A stretch of DNA of 64,000 nt from assembly GCA_964247055.1 (NCBI GenBank), contig OZ176052.1:1612001-1676000 (forward strand). Direction: 5' to 3'. Origin of the DNA: Paragordius varius (lineage: Eukaryota; Nematomorpha). Shown in pieces: positions 27,056-42,100 of the stretch (within the stretch, counting starts at the first letter, position 1; every line of letters starts with the position of its first letter). The notes beneath the pieces are model-generated. The model did not search any database and had not been told where the DNA came from. It worked only from the letters and a program-made list of their open reading frames with translations. Made by a program: the position numbers and the translations under genes.

Positions 27056-29316
27056 CAGTAAAATTTGATATGCCTAAAGTACGGTTAATAATAAGTCCAA
27101 AATTGTTTTAAGGTATAAATTTTTTAAGGGCTTGAAGAGAGGTAAGAGACATATTTTACAATACTGTATTAACAATAAATCAAATATCCAAAAAAATATT
27201 GGTTTAATTTCAAAAAATTTGACTTTTGGATGTAATTTTAAGTCTCTATATGTATATATACATGTATATTAAAATTCCCTGATCATTTCAGGTTTCTATA
27301 CATTTATAGAATTTTAAAAATATGCCAATAGTTTTTAGCATATATACCATTTACAGTTCAAATTCGCTTGACCTTGAACAATTTAAATTCTCCCTTGAAC
27401 AATTCAAATTCACCCTAAAAATAAATAATGTGTTCTCAAACTAATATAATATTAATCTGAAATATATCTTTATGGCATAATCTTTTCAGTATTTTTTTAA
27501 TTTAAAACAAAATTTTATTTATTAAAAATATATAAAAATATGGGTAATTTTTAATCTTTTGATCCATGGTGAATTTGAATTGTAAATGATATGTATTATA
27601 CTGTAAAATTTATATGGTCTAAAATACGGTTAATACTACAAAATACTTTTTAACTATAAATATTTTCAGGGCTTTAATATATGAGTTAAGAGACAAATTC
27701 TTATTTCACAATCCCATATAAATAAATCAAATATCCAAAAAATTTGGTTCAATTTTAAATGGTTTTACTTTTAGATGACTTTTAAATAATTTTAGGTTTA
27801 TTTTATATATTCTTCTCCTGATCTTTTCATATGTATATATATATATATATATATATTATCAAAAGTTTTTTGAATATATATTGACTTAAAAATATTATTT
27901 TAAATCAATTTTTTTTATAATTTCTTTTTCCATCCATTTATTTAGTCTTTGGATATAAATTCTACGCATAATGCACACCCCCATGCAGTAACAAAAGAAC
28001 AAATTGTTAAAATTTCGTTGGCTTTACCCCTAGCCAAATTTCTTACATCTTTACCTGTCATGAATAAAAACCAAAGCTATCGCAAAAATGATAATAAAAC
28101 TACAAAGTTTAAAGGTCAATCGTTTGAGGCAATGTCAACTCAATCAATCGATACGGAATATTTTATAAATAAGTTTTTGTTTTTTTAAAATTTTATTTTT
28201 GAGCAAGTTTTTTTTGGATTATAGCTTATCTTACAATTTCACTTTTTTTACTTTTATGAGCAATGCCTAAGGATATTTGATGCGGACCCGCGGTTTTACG
28301 CGATTTTAAGATAATCTTTTTTTCCTTTTTTAACCTAATTTTTTATTTGTAATTCAATTACAAATGTATTAATAGGTTTTTTTTATTAAAATTAGTATAA
28401 ATTAATATTATAGTTTGTACACTTAATTTTTTCCTTAAGAAATAAAATCATAAAATTAATAATATACCATTTACAATTCAAATTCACCCTCAAATAAATT
28501 ATTTTTTAAAAAAAATTAAAATTATTTGTATTTTAATATATTTTTTAAAAAAAAAATTGTTTAAAATTAAAATAATACTGAAAAAGTAATTATTTATGCC
28601 ATAAAGATATATTTCATATTAATAATGAATTATATTAGTTTGAATGCACATAATTGTATTTTTAGGTTTAAAATTAAATAATACTGAAAAAATAATTAAC
28701 TTAGCCATAAAGATATATTTCATATTAATATTGAGTTATATTAGTTCCAAAATACATAATAATTGTTTAAGGGTGAATTTGAATTGTTCAAGGGTGAATT
28801 CAAAACTGTACATGGTATATATCTTTGAGATTTTTTTGTTATAAATATTTTATATTTACCTAAATTTTTTTTAGCCTAATTTACAAATTGTGTGGAACGC
28901 TCAAGAGTCGAGCTCAAAGCCTACGTGAAGCTGGTCGTGATACACTTAAACAAATTTCCATTTACCTTTTTACATCTTTTACTACGAAACAAATTCCCCC
29001 TAACAATTTATCACCAACAGAATCTTTTATGGAAATTGATTATAATCACAATAATAATAATAAAATAATTAAAATCGAAGATAATTTTAATTTTAGCCAA
29101 AAAGATGGAATAAATTCAGGGAGTTTAACGAAATTCGCTAAATATTATGTTCTTATCATTGAACATTTGGATGGCTTACTACAGAAAGGATATCAAAGGT
29201 ATACTTTTTTTAATATATCTAGCTAAGTCTCTTGCTTTTTCGCTAATTATTTAATTTTTTTTTGGTTTTTCATGAATTTCTTTGCTGAAATTATAGTTTT
29301 ATTTTATGGAATCTGA

Positions 29317-29356
<40 letters not shown>

Positions 29357-32300
29357 TTTTTTTGTAACTGTTGAATAATTTTTTTGTAAAGTAAACAGAG
29401 GTTGAACAAATAAAACTTATTTTTTATTTCTTTTTTAATCATTTCCTCCCTTAAAAAATATTTATATATATATTATATATACTTTTATTAATTTAAATTT
29501 GCAAATTATATGGTATTGTGTAGAAATGTTTTATTGTACACCATCCATGTGCTGTTGGAAGAATGGAATAAATATGGTTTGACCAAATACCTTGGACTTG
29601 CATTACAAGATTTACCCTATAAATCGCCTACTAGTCTTAACAACAATAAAGACGATAATTTGATGAATGATGAAGAAATATCCACAAATACGACAGATTT
29701 TAGATTACCAAAGAATTTAGCAACACGTGTCAAATGTGTCACACAAAAAGTTATGGATATAGCGCTCTCCCAAATTTTTGCAAAGTTATAAAATTATTCC
29801 TCCATTTTATTTTACCATGTACTGAATTATTTGATGAAAATAAGGCTTCAAATATAAAAATCTAAGAAGAGATAAAAATAAAATTTAGCAATACTTTTTT
29901 TAGATTTTTGTTTAACAATTAAATGGTTTTTTTTAAAAATATAAGATATGAGTAAATACCCATAATTAAATAACTAATTTATATTAAGAATATTATCATT
30001 AGGTTAGTAATTTTAAAAAACATAAATTCATAAATAGATGGCGTAATATATAAAGAATCAATTACAGGACGGCATCAAATGAATTTTTATGCCACATGAA
30101 GGAACAATTAATTATATTTATAATTATTTATGAGTGTTTGTGCGCCCAATAGAAGTTAAAATATTTTATATAACTTTAGGCATTAACTTTTACTTATACT
30201 TGTTTAGTGAGCTTTGATGGAAAACCATCGTAAAAATTTTTGGCTATAAATACAGTATGCATTTTAATGTATGTTAAGTAAATTTTTATTAAATGCGTAA
30301 AATACTGACCCACGAAATTATTTCGTAGTACTGCACATATGAAAGAGAATTGACTTGAGAATTAGTATAGGCGCTAATTTGATGGATATTTTATAATGTT
30401 AAATTTTGAGAATATTAAAGCATTTTATGTTAACATTAAAATATTGTTGTTACGTATTTAGATGCGGAATTTTGTGGGATTTTATCTTTAATATATAAAT
30501 ACAGTATGCATTTTAATGTATGTTAAGTAATTTTTTTGCCAATCAAATAAAATAAATAAATAGTTTACCAAATGTGAAAAATATTGCTCAACAAAATTAT
30601 TTCGTAGTACACATATGAAAGAGGATTGACGTGAGAATTAACATAAGCTTTAATTTGATGGATATTTTGTTGTAATGCTAAATTTTGAGATTATAGCAAT
30701 TTTATGTTAACATTTGATGAATTTATTGTTGTGATACGTTTTTCGCATTTGATAAACCATTTCTTTTATTTTACTGGCACAAAAATTACTTAACAGACAA
30801 TAAACATACTGCATATAAATTAATATTAAAGCCTACCTAAATCCCATTTAAGCGATAAAATAAATATACTTATTTGAAATATAACATTTTTTTTACAAAT
30901 TTAGTTATATCAAGCTGTGTTGTATATGAACGAACTGGGCTACTTGTGACCATACATATATTTTATTGCATAATCCATACATATATATATTGTATGAAAA
31001 CAATATAAAAAAAGTCTCTAGATTTAAATTTTTATTAAATTTTCGATAGCATTTAAACTAAAGACATATATTATTGGAAAAAAGAGAAATATGCATTCAA
31101 TTAAGACGATTATAGCTCATTTCCCATTGATATATTATATGATATCTGCTAATATTAATTTAATTTTTTCGCTGATTAATTTATAAGTTTCCTTTTTTTA
31201 CTTTGCAATTTAGTTGGCAATTGCATTTCGACTTTAGCATATTGTGCCCTTTTGTAATTTTCATATCAAAATACTTTTTTATACCATAGACAAGAAGATA
31301 AAATATCAGGTGATATGATAACATTCCTGAACGATCGTGAAAATGGAGGCGCAATTAATACTGAATTAACGCCACACTTGAAATGTTATGAGAATCGTAG
31401 CAGTGTGTTAGATTCAAAAGCTTATCATACTATAACTTTGCTTGTCAGTGCAATTTACAGCAATCAAAACTTTTTCTTAGCTGCTGAGAACCACACAAAT
31501 GAGATTGAAATGCTAGAGGTAATTTGTTTTATTAAGAGGGGGGGGGAATATGGTTTTTTTTGACGTTAAAGAAAAATTAATTTTATTAAGCGTGTTTAAT
31601 AATTATAGGTTTGGAAAATATTATCTTTAGCTAAAATTTTAATTTTATTGCAATAATTTTCAAGCATAAATCATTTAATATTTTTTCAAAGATATAAATT
31701 TTATTTATTATATATTAATAAGGGTTTAAGTAGCAGATATATTTTTTGATAAAGTATACTTGTAGAAATTGAAAATATACACTTTAACTAACTTAATTAT
31801 TGCTAAATTATTATCCCAAATTTATTTAATTTTAGCTTAATAAATAAGTTGTTAAGTAATAATGTTTTAATATTTATTATTTACCAAAAAATTTTATATA
31901 TAATTTAAACTGGTTATAACAAATATAATATATTAATATATAATAATTAAAATCCTTTTACTTTGTAAAATCTATCTAGAAAAAAGATAGTATATCAACA
32001 CCGAGCTCACAACTACCTCTCAATATATTTTCCATTGATCAAACTAAATTATTGCAAGTCTTTGCCAAACTCATTTTAGCACCCATCTTGGAGTTTATGT
32101 TGGGAAAAATTGGAACTAATAGCCATAGACAAAATTTATTTACCAGCCCGACTGGGGTAAAGCGTTTAAAACGAACCCTTGAACATATTAGACAAGGCTT
32201 GCTACTTCAGAATAATAATAATAATAATAATTTTGATTCTAAAACACCAAAGAATAAGAAATTATCATCGTTGGAAAGGTAAAATTTTGCAAATATTTAA

Positions 32301-35300
32301 AAAGCTAAAAAATTTTAATAAATGAACGAGTTTAATATATCTTTTGTGTAAAATGCTTTAAAAAAGTGTTATAAAGATTTGTTTTTAATCGCAGGAAAGA
32401 ATACAAACTAACATTGGTTGGTAAACTTCTTTTCAAACAAATAAAGTTTTTATTAATGGTTAAATTTTTCATTATTCTGTAATTAACATTTTGAGAAATC
32501 ATTATATAGAAACGTTATATATTAGTGCATACATATTAATGCTCAAGGAAAAATAAGAAATGATTTAGCTTTAAAAAGCCTGAGTTATAGTAGTAAAAAT
32601 GGTTTATCTATATTATATTTATTTTTTCATAGCGCAAAACAACAATCTACCCTCAATATATCCCATTTGATTCTTGTACACGGCCTAATAACTGGAAAAC
32701 TTGTACAATCCCTCCGTGATGGTGATGACACTCTTAAACACAAAAAATCTGAAAATAAATCCTTATCTAATGATCAAAATAAAAACAAAATTTCGAAAAA
32801 TCCTTCTATTACCCCGTTATATTTGCAAAGGAGTTGTTATGAATTGGATAAACCCATACTTATCCGACATGGTCAATTCAAAACTGAAGCTTTGCTACCT
32901 GAAGATGATAATATAAAAACTTGCATGGTTTATCTTTATTAACTTTTAAGGCAACTCAAATTATTGACTTTCTATAAAATGAGCGTGTTTTTTGGTTTTA
33001 TAAAATATAAAAGGTTGTTAAAAAAATAACCCAAGATATTATAATAAATGCGGTTAAAATTTCTTAGATATCGTTTTAAAACATTTGATATGAAACGTAA
33101 ATTATCTAATTAAATAAAAATTTGAAAGAAAACCCAAAAATGTACTTTATCAGTATAAAAGGACTGTTTTTTAATAATTTCGCATATAGTTTGATAGGTT
33201 TTACTGTAAATGGTTACAAAAAGGTAAAAAATAATAAGTATTAGGCTGTTTTAAAAAAATCATATTTTTTTGCCTAATTTTTATGTAACTTTTATTATTG
33301 TGAAATATATAATTAGGTGGTTTACTAATTTACATCCCTATTGATTTTATATCAAACGTATTATTATAAAACAATTAGAAATATGATTTGCTTTTTTAAT
33401 TAATTTTTTTGTTTAAACTATATTTTTTTAATCAAATTTAGATTGATATATCAGGTGAAGATAATCACGATCAAAACAGTAATAAAAAATTGAAACGTAA
33501 ACTCCCTGTATATTTCAATACATTTTGTGAATTTGGTCTTTCATATTTTCTGTCTATTCTACGAAACATGGACAATAATGGTTATGTTCCAACTTCAAAT
33601 GGTAGTTATTTAACATTTAGATTTTAGTCTTCAAGAAAATTATTATTGAAATTATAGGCATAAAACTATATGATATTTTTTGAAATTTATATATATCAAT
33701 TGTTTGTAAAATTTAAAATAATCGGCTTTTTAAGGCTTTGAGTAGTCAGTATATTTTAAAAAATCCAATAAATCTTATGCGTCTTTTAACATGATAATTA
33801 TATTTAAAGATAAAAAATTCTTAAAGTTTTACTTTTCAACATACATTTATTTTAGAAGAACATTGAATTACAAAAAAAAGAATTAATATACAGTTAGAAT
33901 CCAATCATTGCTTTAAAAAATATAATGGCTAACAAAATTTAAAACTAATAAACTAATTGAATATTCAAGTTTTTTCATTTTGTTACCTATATAGTTTAAA
34001 TTTATGTTGTTGTTTTTTCTAGAAGAAAATGGTAATTGTACGGTGTTAGCCCCATTTCTCCCTGCCCTGTGTGATATCATTTCCTCGAATACGCATTCAA
34101 CATTACTTAAAATCTCTGCCCTAAAATGTTGTTCACTACTTTTTGTGCGATTTGGCACGCAACTTTATACGGAATTAACTACTGATTTTGAGCACGTGTG
34201 TAAAATTCAATTGATTCCCTCGCTTTTTACCATCCTTGATGAGTATGGATCAGTTAATATGGCCCGTGGGCCGATATATACCCTAGTAGTTAATGCTCTT
34301 AAGGTTTTTCGATTTTTTTTTGCTTTTTCTTTTGTTAATTTTATCATTTTGCGCGCGCGGGTGATAAATAGTTTTGTTTGATATATTTCAATTATGTTAG
34401 TTTGATATTATTTTTTTATGGGTAATATTGCTTTTTAAGTTTAAATTTAAACGTTATTTTAGGTAATTTTTTGGTTATTTCTTTTTTATTTGAAATCTAA
34501 GGGGGTTAAAGTATATAAAATATATATTTCTTGTTGATTTTATTTAGTTATGAGAAAAGAAATTTAAAACATGTTATAAAAATCGTAATACATTTGTGTT
34601 TATTTATCATTACTTATATGGACTTAGTACAATATATACCATTTACAATTACAATTAAATTCACTCTTGAACAATTCAAATTCACCCTAAAAATAAATTA
34701 TGTGTTTTGGGGCTAATAATAACTCCTTATTAATATAAAATATATCTTTTTATGGTATAGTTTATTATTTTTTCAGTATTATATTAATTTTGAACAAAAT
34801 TTTATTTTTAAAAAATATAAAAAATTATAGGTAATTTTTAATCCTAAAAAACATAATTTATTTTAGGGTGAATTTGAATTGTTCGAGAGTGAATTTGAAT
34901 TGTTCAAGGGTGAATTTGAATTGTTCAAGGGTGAATGGTACATATAATTTCGTATTTGGCATTAAATTTCCTTATTTATTTTTTTACACTATTATTATTC
35001 AATTTTTCATTATGCAACTTACTACGATATTTACTTTAAATGTTTTAAATAAACACATATTTTTTTATATATGTTTAGACTTTGGCCACACTAATAAAAA
35101 AGTATAAACCAGCTACTGTTTTAGGCCTTACTCATGAACATTATAAAGCATTGCTTACATCACCTTACTATACAATTGATGAGGACCAACTTTTGTTTGC
35201 CCGATTTGAAGGTTATAATTAATATTTATTTCAAAATTTAACAAATTATAACAGAACTAAGTATTACGGAAAACGGGTTGACAGTTTAATAATTGCATAT

Positions 35301-36092
35301 GGGCATATTCGTTTGTTAAAAGGGAAAACTCATTTAAATTAATTTCGATAAAAACAAATGTTTGAAACAATTATTATAAATGACAATTATTTAGAAAAAG
35401 TATAATAATTATATTACCAGTTTTTATATTTTATTTGATATCATTTTGTACACACACATGGTTATAAATAACTTGACTTGGTAGATCTAAAAACGGTCAT
35501 ACACATATGTTAAATAAAGACAATAATATTTTAATATAGAGGAATCCATATATTTTTTTTGCAAAATCTATATCCCTTATTTTTTATTTCACAACCAAAA
35601 ATGATAATGATTAATACATAAAAATTTACGCGTTCAAAAAATATAGTAGTTTTCATGCCAAAAACTATATTTGTCTTTTTTATTCTTTACTACATCTGTG
35701 ATTTTATATTATATATAGGTGAGGCACACGAAAAACGTGCTGCTTGCTTTGTGCTTTTAAGAGCGCTCATAGCTAGGCGTATTAGAGTCCCTGAACTAAA
35801 ATCCTTGATGATAAATGTTTCTCGCCTCATGATTTACAGTGATATCGAAATTATGAGAGAATCTGCCCGACAGGTACTTTGGAATTGAATTATTTATTAA
35901 TGGTTTTACTGATAAAAGATTTAATTACAATAGCGTTCTGTAATCTATAGATTATTAAAATTTGTAGTTTGCCATTAATATATAGATCACTTTATACCTA
36001 TATGTAATTATATATAGCGACGTTAAAGTTTTAATATTGACATTATATTCGTCTAGCGATTTTCCGGATTATTGAGACTTTTTCCGTTTATG

Positions 36093-36145
<53 letters not shown>

Positions 36146-39100
36146 GTATGCATTTTAATGGTTGCTTATATCACATTATAGTAAGGCAATTCGCAACGCA
36201 TGAATATATAGAAAAAAAAGAAAGGAAATAATTGTTTATTCAACAACATTTTATGTTTTTTTCCTACACTACTGTGTTGCAAATTGCCCTCTTATAATGT
36301 GAAATAAACAATCATTTAAATGCATACTGTATATATATATATAGCTTTACTTGAAATACATTATGGTATATTCGGGTTATGGGATACGCGTGTCTAATAA
36401 CAATAATAACTCTTGTATAAATGAAGAATACATTCCACGCATTGTAAGTCAACGCTTTAATCTCCGAGCCCAAATTCAATTTATTTGCTCTAATCTGAGT
36501 TTTGGGGCCGTGAATGGTCGATTATCGCTATACACCTTCCTACAAGCTTTGATACATCGGTTACCTATAACAGCTTTTATTTCACAAACTTGGGATGATT
36601 TTAATGAGAATAATGGAGAAAATATGAATCACAATGAAAAGAATAACTCTGCTTTAAGTAATTTTTTTTATAACTTTATCCTTGATATTAGTTTGTGATT
36701 TAGATTAATTAATTAATCAATGAAATTTATTTTAACCACAAAATATAACATAAAAATATATAATTTAGAGGCCATTTTATTAATGGTCCTAATACTTGTA
36801 CGGTAATATGATCTCATTCAAAATGAAATAAACAAACTGATATTGGTTATAAAATACATTTCAATATGATTTCGGATAGATATAATTTTCTATCTATATA
36901 TTAGTTAACTCTCCAAACTTTAAAATATTTTTTCCGTTTAGATCAATCATTTGCAACAAATAATTTTACTGAGGAACAACGCCGCGCCCATCATCATCAA
37001 TCAAGGCGAAAACGTGGTGGGAAAAAGCGTAAAAAACCCGATTCTAATACCGTTTGTATTGAATTGCTTTACCTATCTTTGATGGCTCGAATACCTCATG
37101 AAACGGATAGCAAATGCCTGGATATGCTTTGGAACATTGTAAGTACACTCTTTGCAAAATTGGCTTTTGCACAAGAAAGTATACTTTCTACAACAACACA
37201 ACTCAACAATATGAGTTTTGGGAATAGCTCTATGTTAACACCCTCTGGTATGTCTATTTTGTAAAAAAAATTATGATTTTATGGTGTGACGATATGGCTG
37301 AATAAAAATAATGTTTTTAGACATGCTTTTTAAGGCATAAATTATTCTATGTAATTGTATACTGTTTTTTAATATATTGATTCTTTATTAAAGTTTATTA
37401 TGTATAGTTTATTATATTATGAACCAAATTTTAAGTTGCCGGAGATTTTTTTTATCAATGCATAATTAATTTTTTATTATATGCTATTTACAATTCAAAT
37501 TAACCCTTGAAATAATTTATTATAGATTTTTGGGCAATATTACCCATCATTTATATGTAATATATCTATATGGCATAGTTTATTAGTTTTCAGTATTATA
37601 TTAATTTTAGACAATTTTTTTTTGAAAATTAAAAAAAAATATAGGTAGTTTTTAATAAAAAAACATAAATTATAGGGTGGATTTGAATGAGGGTTAATTT
37701 GAATTGTTTAAGGGTGAATTCGAATTGTAAATAGTATATTTAAAACGATTCACATATCCAAGTTAATTAAAATAAATGGCAATATGTTAGTTATCAAAAT
37801 TATATTTTTAAGATTTATCTTTTTCCCAAAGGTAAAAAATCTAACAAATTGTCAAAATACCAAGCAATCGTTATGGAATTGATAAAATTAGCCTTAGTTT
37901 GGGCAACCTTTAACAAAGACACAAAAAAGGTATGTTTTTAATACAGGTATCTGTGACCTAATTTATTAAAATTAATTTTTAATAAGTAAAAATAAATTAA
38001 TTTTTAATATTAATTAAATCTAAATCGTAATCCTGTAATGAATTTTTATATTAATTTACTGATAAAGCCAATTTTAAATATATAATAATAATAATATATC
38101 CGCATTCATAAATTTTTATTGTGAGGATCTCAACTTATAAATGTAAAGTTCAAAAAATAAGTTTTCGTATCATTTAGCTTTATTACGTTTAGAAATAAAA
38201 CAAAGGTCGGATTGGTAAATCAATTATTACTTTTAGATATTGTTGTGATATTTTTTAAAATTTTTGTTTTAATTATTTTATTACTCATTTATTTAAATTT
38301 GACTATTCATTATTACCCTTTAGGACAATCTACAAATTTTGGGGACAGATATTATATCGGCTTATCTACAGTTATTCATCGAAGTATCAGATACAAATCC
38401 AAATTCGACAATTGATGTATCAAATAATAAGCAGCCTTCTTATATTAAAAATAATCAATTATTATCGCTCATTATACCCAAAAGCATGATAAACGATATT
38501 ATTGATATTTTGAGTGAAAATTTGACTTATGCCCTAACACAAAGTTATGAACTTAAGCTACGAATCGAGGAAGAACTTTTAAATTGCCCAGATTTCGACC
38601 ATAACGAGATTAATAATGAAGAATTGCAAAGTGGAAATAATGTTGGTGAAAATGATGGGGTACAATCCTTGTTAAATGATTGTAAAAATATTAATGATAA
38701 TAATAATTGGACTCTTGTTGGCTCATCTGAACAACCCTTTCCTAAGCATGAAAGTCTTGTGAAAAAGGTTTTTTTTTCATGCTTTTTGATTTTAAAGAAT
38801 ATATTTTTTACTTTTTTTTCTCTTATTTTTTAGGCAAAAAATTTCAATTAAGTGGCCCAAAAATGCTTAAATCCAGCATATTGGAATCATAACTTGATTT
38901 TTGATAAACAATAATAATTGATTTTTATAAGTATATCACATAATATATATTGAAAATATTTGGATTTATCTTTATACGTTACACAATTTTTATGTCAAAA
39001 AAATTATATACCATTTACAGTTCAAATTTACCCTTGAACAATTCACCTAAATTATGTGTTTTCGAATTAATATAACTCGTTATTAATATGATATCTTAAT

Positions 39101-42100
39101 GGTATTATTTTTCAGTATTATTTAAATAAACAAAATTTTATATTTTATAAATATAAAAAAATATAAGTAATTTTTATTTTTAAAAATCACAATAATTTAG
39201 TTTAGGGTGAATTTGAATTGTTCAAGGGTAAATTTAAAATATATCCTTATATTGTACCCAATTTTAATGTCCAAAAAAATAATATATTTTCAATTTTAAT
39301 GTCCAAAAAATGTTATATTTTCAATTAGTGCGCTGCAATAATAAATGTTTTATTTACGTTTGTTTTTCATCATATTTTCACATCACAGGAAAGCATTATA
39401 CATGAATTGCAAAGTCAACAAAAATTGTATGATAAATTTATATTTTCGACACTCACCGCCATAAATTCCTTGTCACAATGTTCAACAGCACAAATATATG
39501 ACAACATTTTTGAATCTTTCATTTCACGTAAAAATAAGAAGGCAAATAATACGCACCATTTATTGCAATACTTATTTTCCATTCTAGAAACTAATTCTCA
39601 AATTAAATTATCAATCTATTTATTACAACATACTCATCATTGGATCCGTAAATTGGTTCATTGTGTTTGGGCCAATGTTTTAGATCACTCTAGGGTAAGT
39701 TTTTCTTTGTCTTTACATATTACATCCATCACATTTAAAAGCTTATTTTACAGTCAAAATTGAAAATTTTTACAAATTCACCTTTAAAAGATTGTCAATT
39801 ATTATATGGGCTACATATATTTTTTGTTAAAATAACCTACTTTATGGTTTTAAAATATTATCGGGAGTTTAATTTCATATGTACCTTTTTATACAACGTT
39901 AATTATATAGGGGGTTATAGAAAATATTGTCCCTTCACAAAATTGACAATCTTTTATTGTTATGTTTTTAAAATTTTTAGTGTCGATAAATTTATTTAAA
40001 ATAATTTATCAATAATAGATACCACATCTAGTCATACGGGCTATGGAATACACAAATACTGAAGAGTTTAATCAAAGCCTTGTTCAGAATAATGCAACGC
40101 CAAAAGGTGCAAAAATGAAATCAGTTTCGAAAAATTCTGTTTTTGTCAAAAATACTGATTCATTTTTACTTCATTTTATCCGCAATCATATTTTATGTGC
40201 CAATGTTAATCAAATCCAAAGGCTGGCCGATTCATTTTTCTTACACTTCCGATCTCCGTACATTGATCTGGAGTTTTTGAAATTGGTGATTTACGTTACT
40301 TTATTTGATAATATCTCTATGTAACATTAAAACCATTTTTGCCGGTTAACAAATTTATGTTGTACATGGATGAGATAATTTTTTTAATATCTGGTTTAAT
40401 ATTATAAAGGCATATAAATGTGTTTTTGTAATTAATAAATTTTTTCCAACTTGATAAAAATTGCATATTAACCATTTAAAATATTAAAACAAATATAATG
40501 AATAGTCAAAAAAATGCTTTTTAAATGAGCCTCTAAATTTGGCATAAATCAATTATAATGGCACAACTAATGGTTATTGCAATATAGGTGCAAATTTATA
40601 AAATAATTGTGTGAGACTTTTCAAATTTTTTTTCACATTAAAAATATATTTTACCATTTTTTATGCCGACTAGCTAATAGAAATTTTGAATTCGAAATAT
40701 GACTTGTAAATTATAAAGCGGTTTCCTGTGTTTTCTTAAAGGTTTGATGACAATATGCTATATAAATTTTATAGACTAAAAATTCAAATTATATGCATGA
40801 AACGCAAAAATATTAAGACTAATATTTTATTCAAAACATACCCATATATTTCAAGTTTGATTTTTTTAGATATAACTCATTGTTTTAAACAGCAACGTAT
40901 TAAATAGAGATATATATTACTTACACAATCAATTTCATATTTTGAAATTGTAAATAATGATTTTTTATTAAGATAAATATAGGTTTGAATAAGTCTAGGT
41001 TGTCTTTTGAAAAAAATATTCTTTATATTTGTTTCGCGTATAATTTCAATTTTTACTGTATATTTTGTTGGAAAAAAAATCTCCTAGCTTTCTCCAAATC
41101 TCGCTTTCATTGGAAGTTGCTTGTTTGCATCAGAATATGGTCGACCTTTTTCCAAAGAAGTGCTCAAAATAACTCAAAATTCCAATGTTACAAATTTTAG
41201 TTATAGCGAAGAAGCAGATAGATATAACGCACATTTACCTCCGTTTTTTTGGTTCCTACGTAAAATGAATCGTGAATACGTTTACGAAGCCAAAATGGGT
41301 GGACACCGACAATTTGAAAAGGTAAATGAGTTTAGTAGTTAATGTATTCTATTCTTATCTGCAAAATTTTAACAAAGGAACACACTTAAATTTTACAGAT
41401 GAGATATTTAGTTACCCGACCGACCATAATTTAATTTTGAATCAAGGGTTGATTGAAACTTTTAAGTCAAGTAATTTTTTTGTTTCTGGTTCCGGTTCGA
41501 ACCAATTTCTTACAAACAATTTTGATCATATAGTTATGGTAAGAATAATTTTAGTTCTTGTTCCCTTGTTTTTCAATTAAATGGTTCTATATGGGTTTGA
41601 CTTTTTTAATTTGGCCATAGCCTATTGATTTAATCATATAATATGGATAAAATCTCACAAAAACATTAGCATATATACTATAAAAAATGCTGCTTTTTTT
41701 CAAAAAATCGAGAAAATATTCCAATAAAAGGCGTGATTTGGAATAGAAAATAAATTGTAAAAAAATATATTTATATCAGTGGATCCCTATTTAACCGGTT
41801 AAAAACAATTTTAAAAAATAATAAGTTTCTCACCCTCCAATTAATTACATTTTTTAAAAATATTTTTTTTTCATTTCAGCGTATGATATTAATCCAAATC
41901 ATGAATACCATAATGAGTGATTTATGTCACGGTATAATAACAAAGAACTCCACCCCTGTAAAGGCAGAAAGCCAATTAATTGAAACAAAACCATCTATTT
42001 CATGCCTTCAAGAAAGATTTAGGCTTGAGATTGAAAACCTATCGGAACTTTTAAATTCTGATAACAATAAGAACTCTGGAAACAATGAAACCAAAAAGAT

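Larger units (their letters stand above)
21123..33601 (+). other. UTP20: UTP20 exons 32-48
   Basis: Exons: 21123-21423, 21806-21972, 22303-22510, 22996-23185, 23849-24427, 24898-25119, 25336-25519, 25969-26257, 26505-26572, 26931-27019, 27946-28172, 28875-29198, 29524-29784, 31290-31518, 31980-32278, 32633-32927, 33442-33601. All join in phase. The acceptor of 22996 has no pyrimidine tract and is the least certain. 28875-29784 is well conserved (CGTLKSRAQSLREAG, then LLQKGYQRNVLLYTIHVLL). The divergent Asn-rich stretches (for example 23849-24100 and 32190-32270) have little counterpart in human UTP20. Confidence 0.78.

Noticed and set aside
34868-35107. Open frame with repeated LNCSRVN
   Set aside because: It translates the 21-bp iterons at the right end of a MITE; not a gene.
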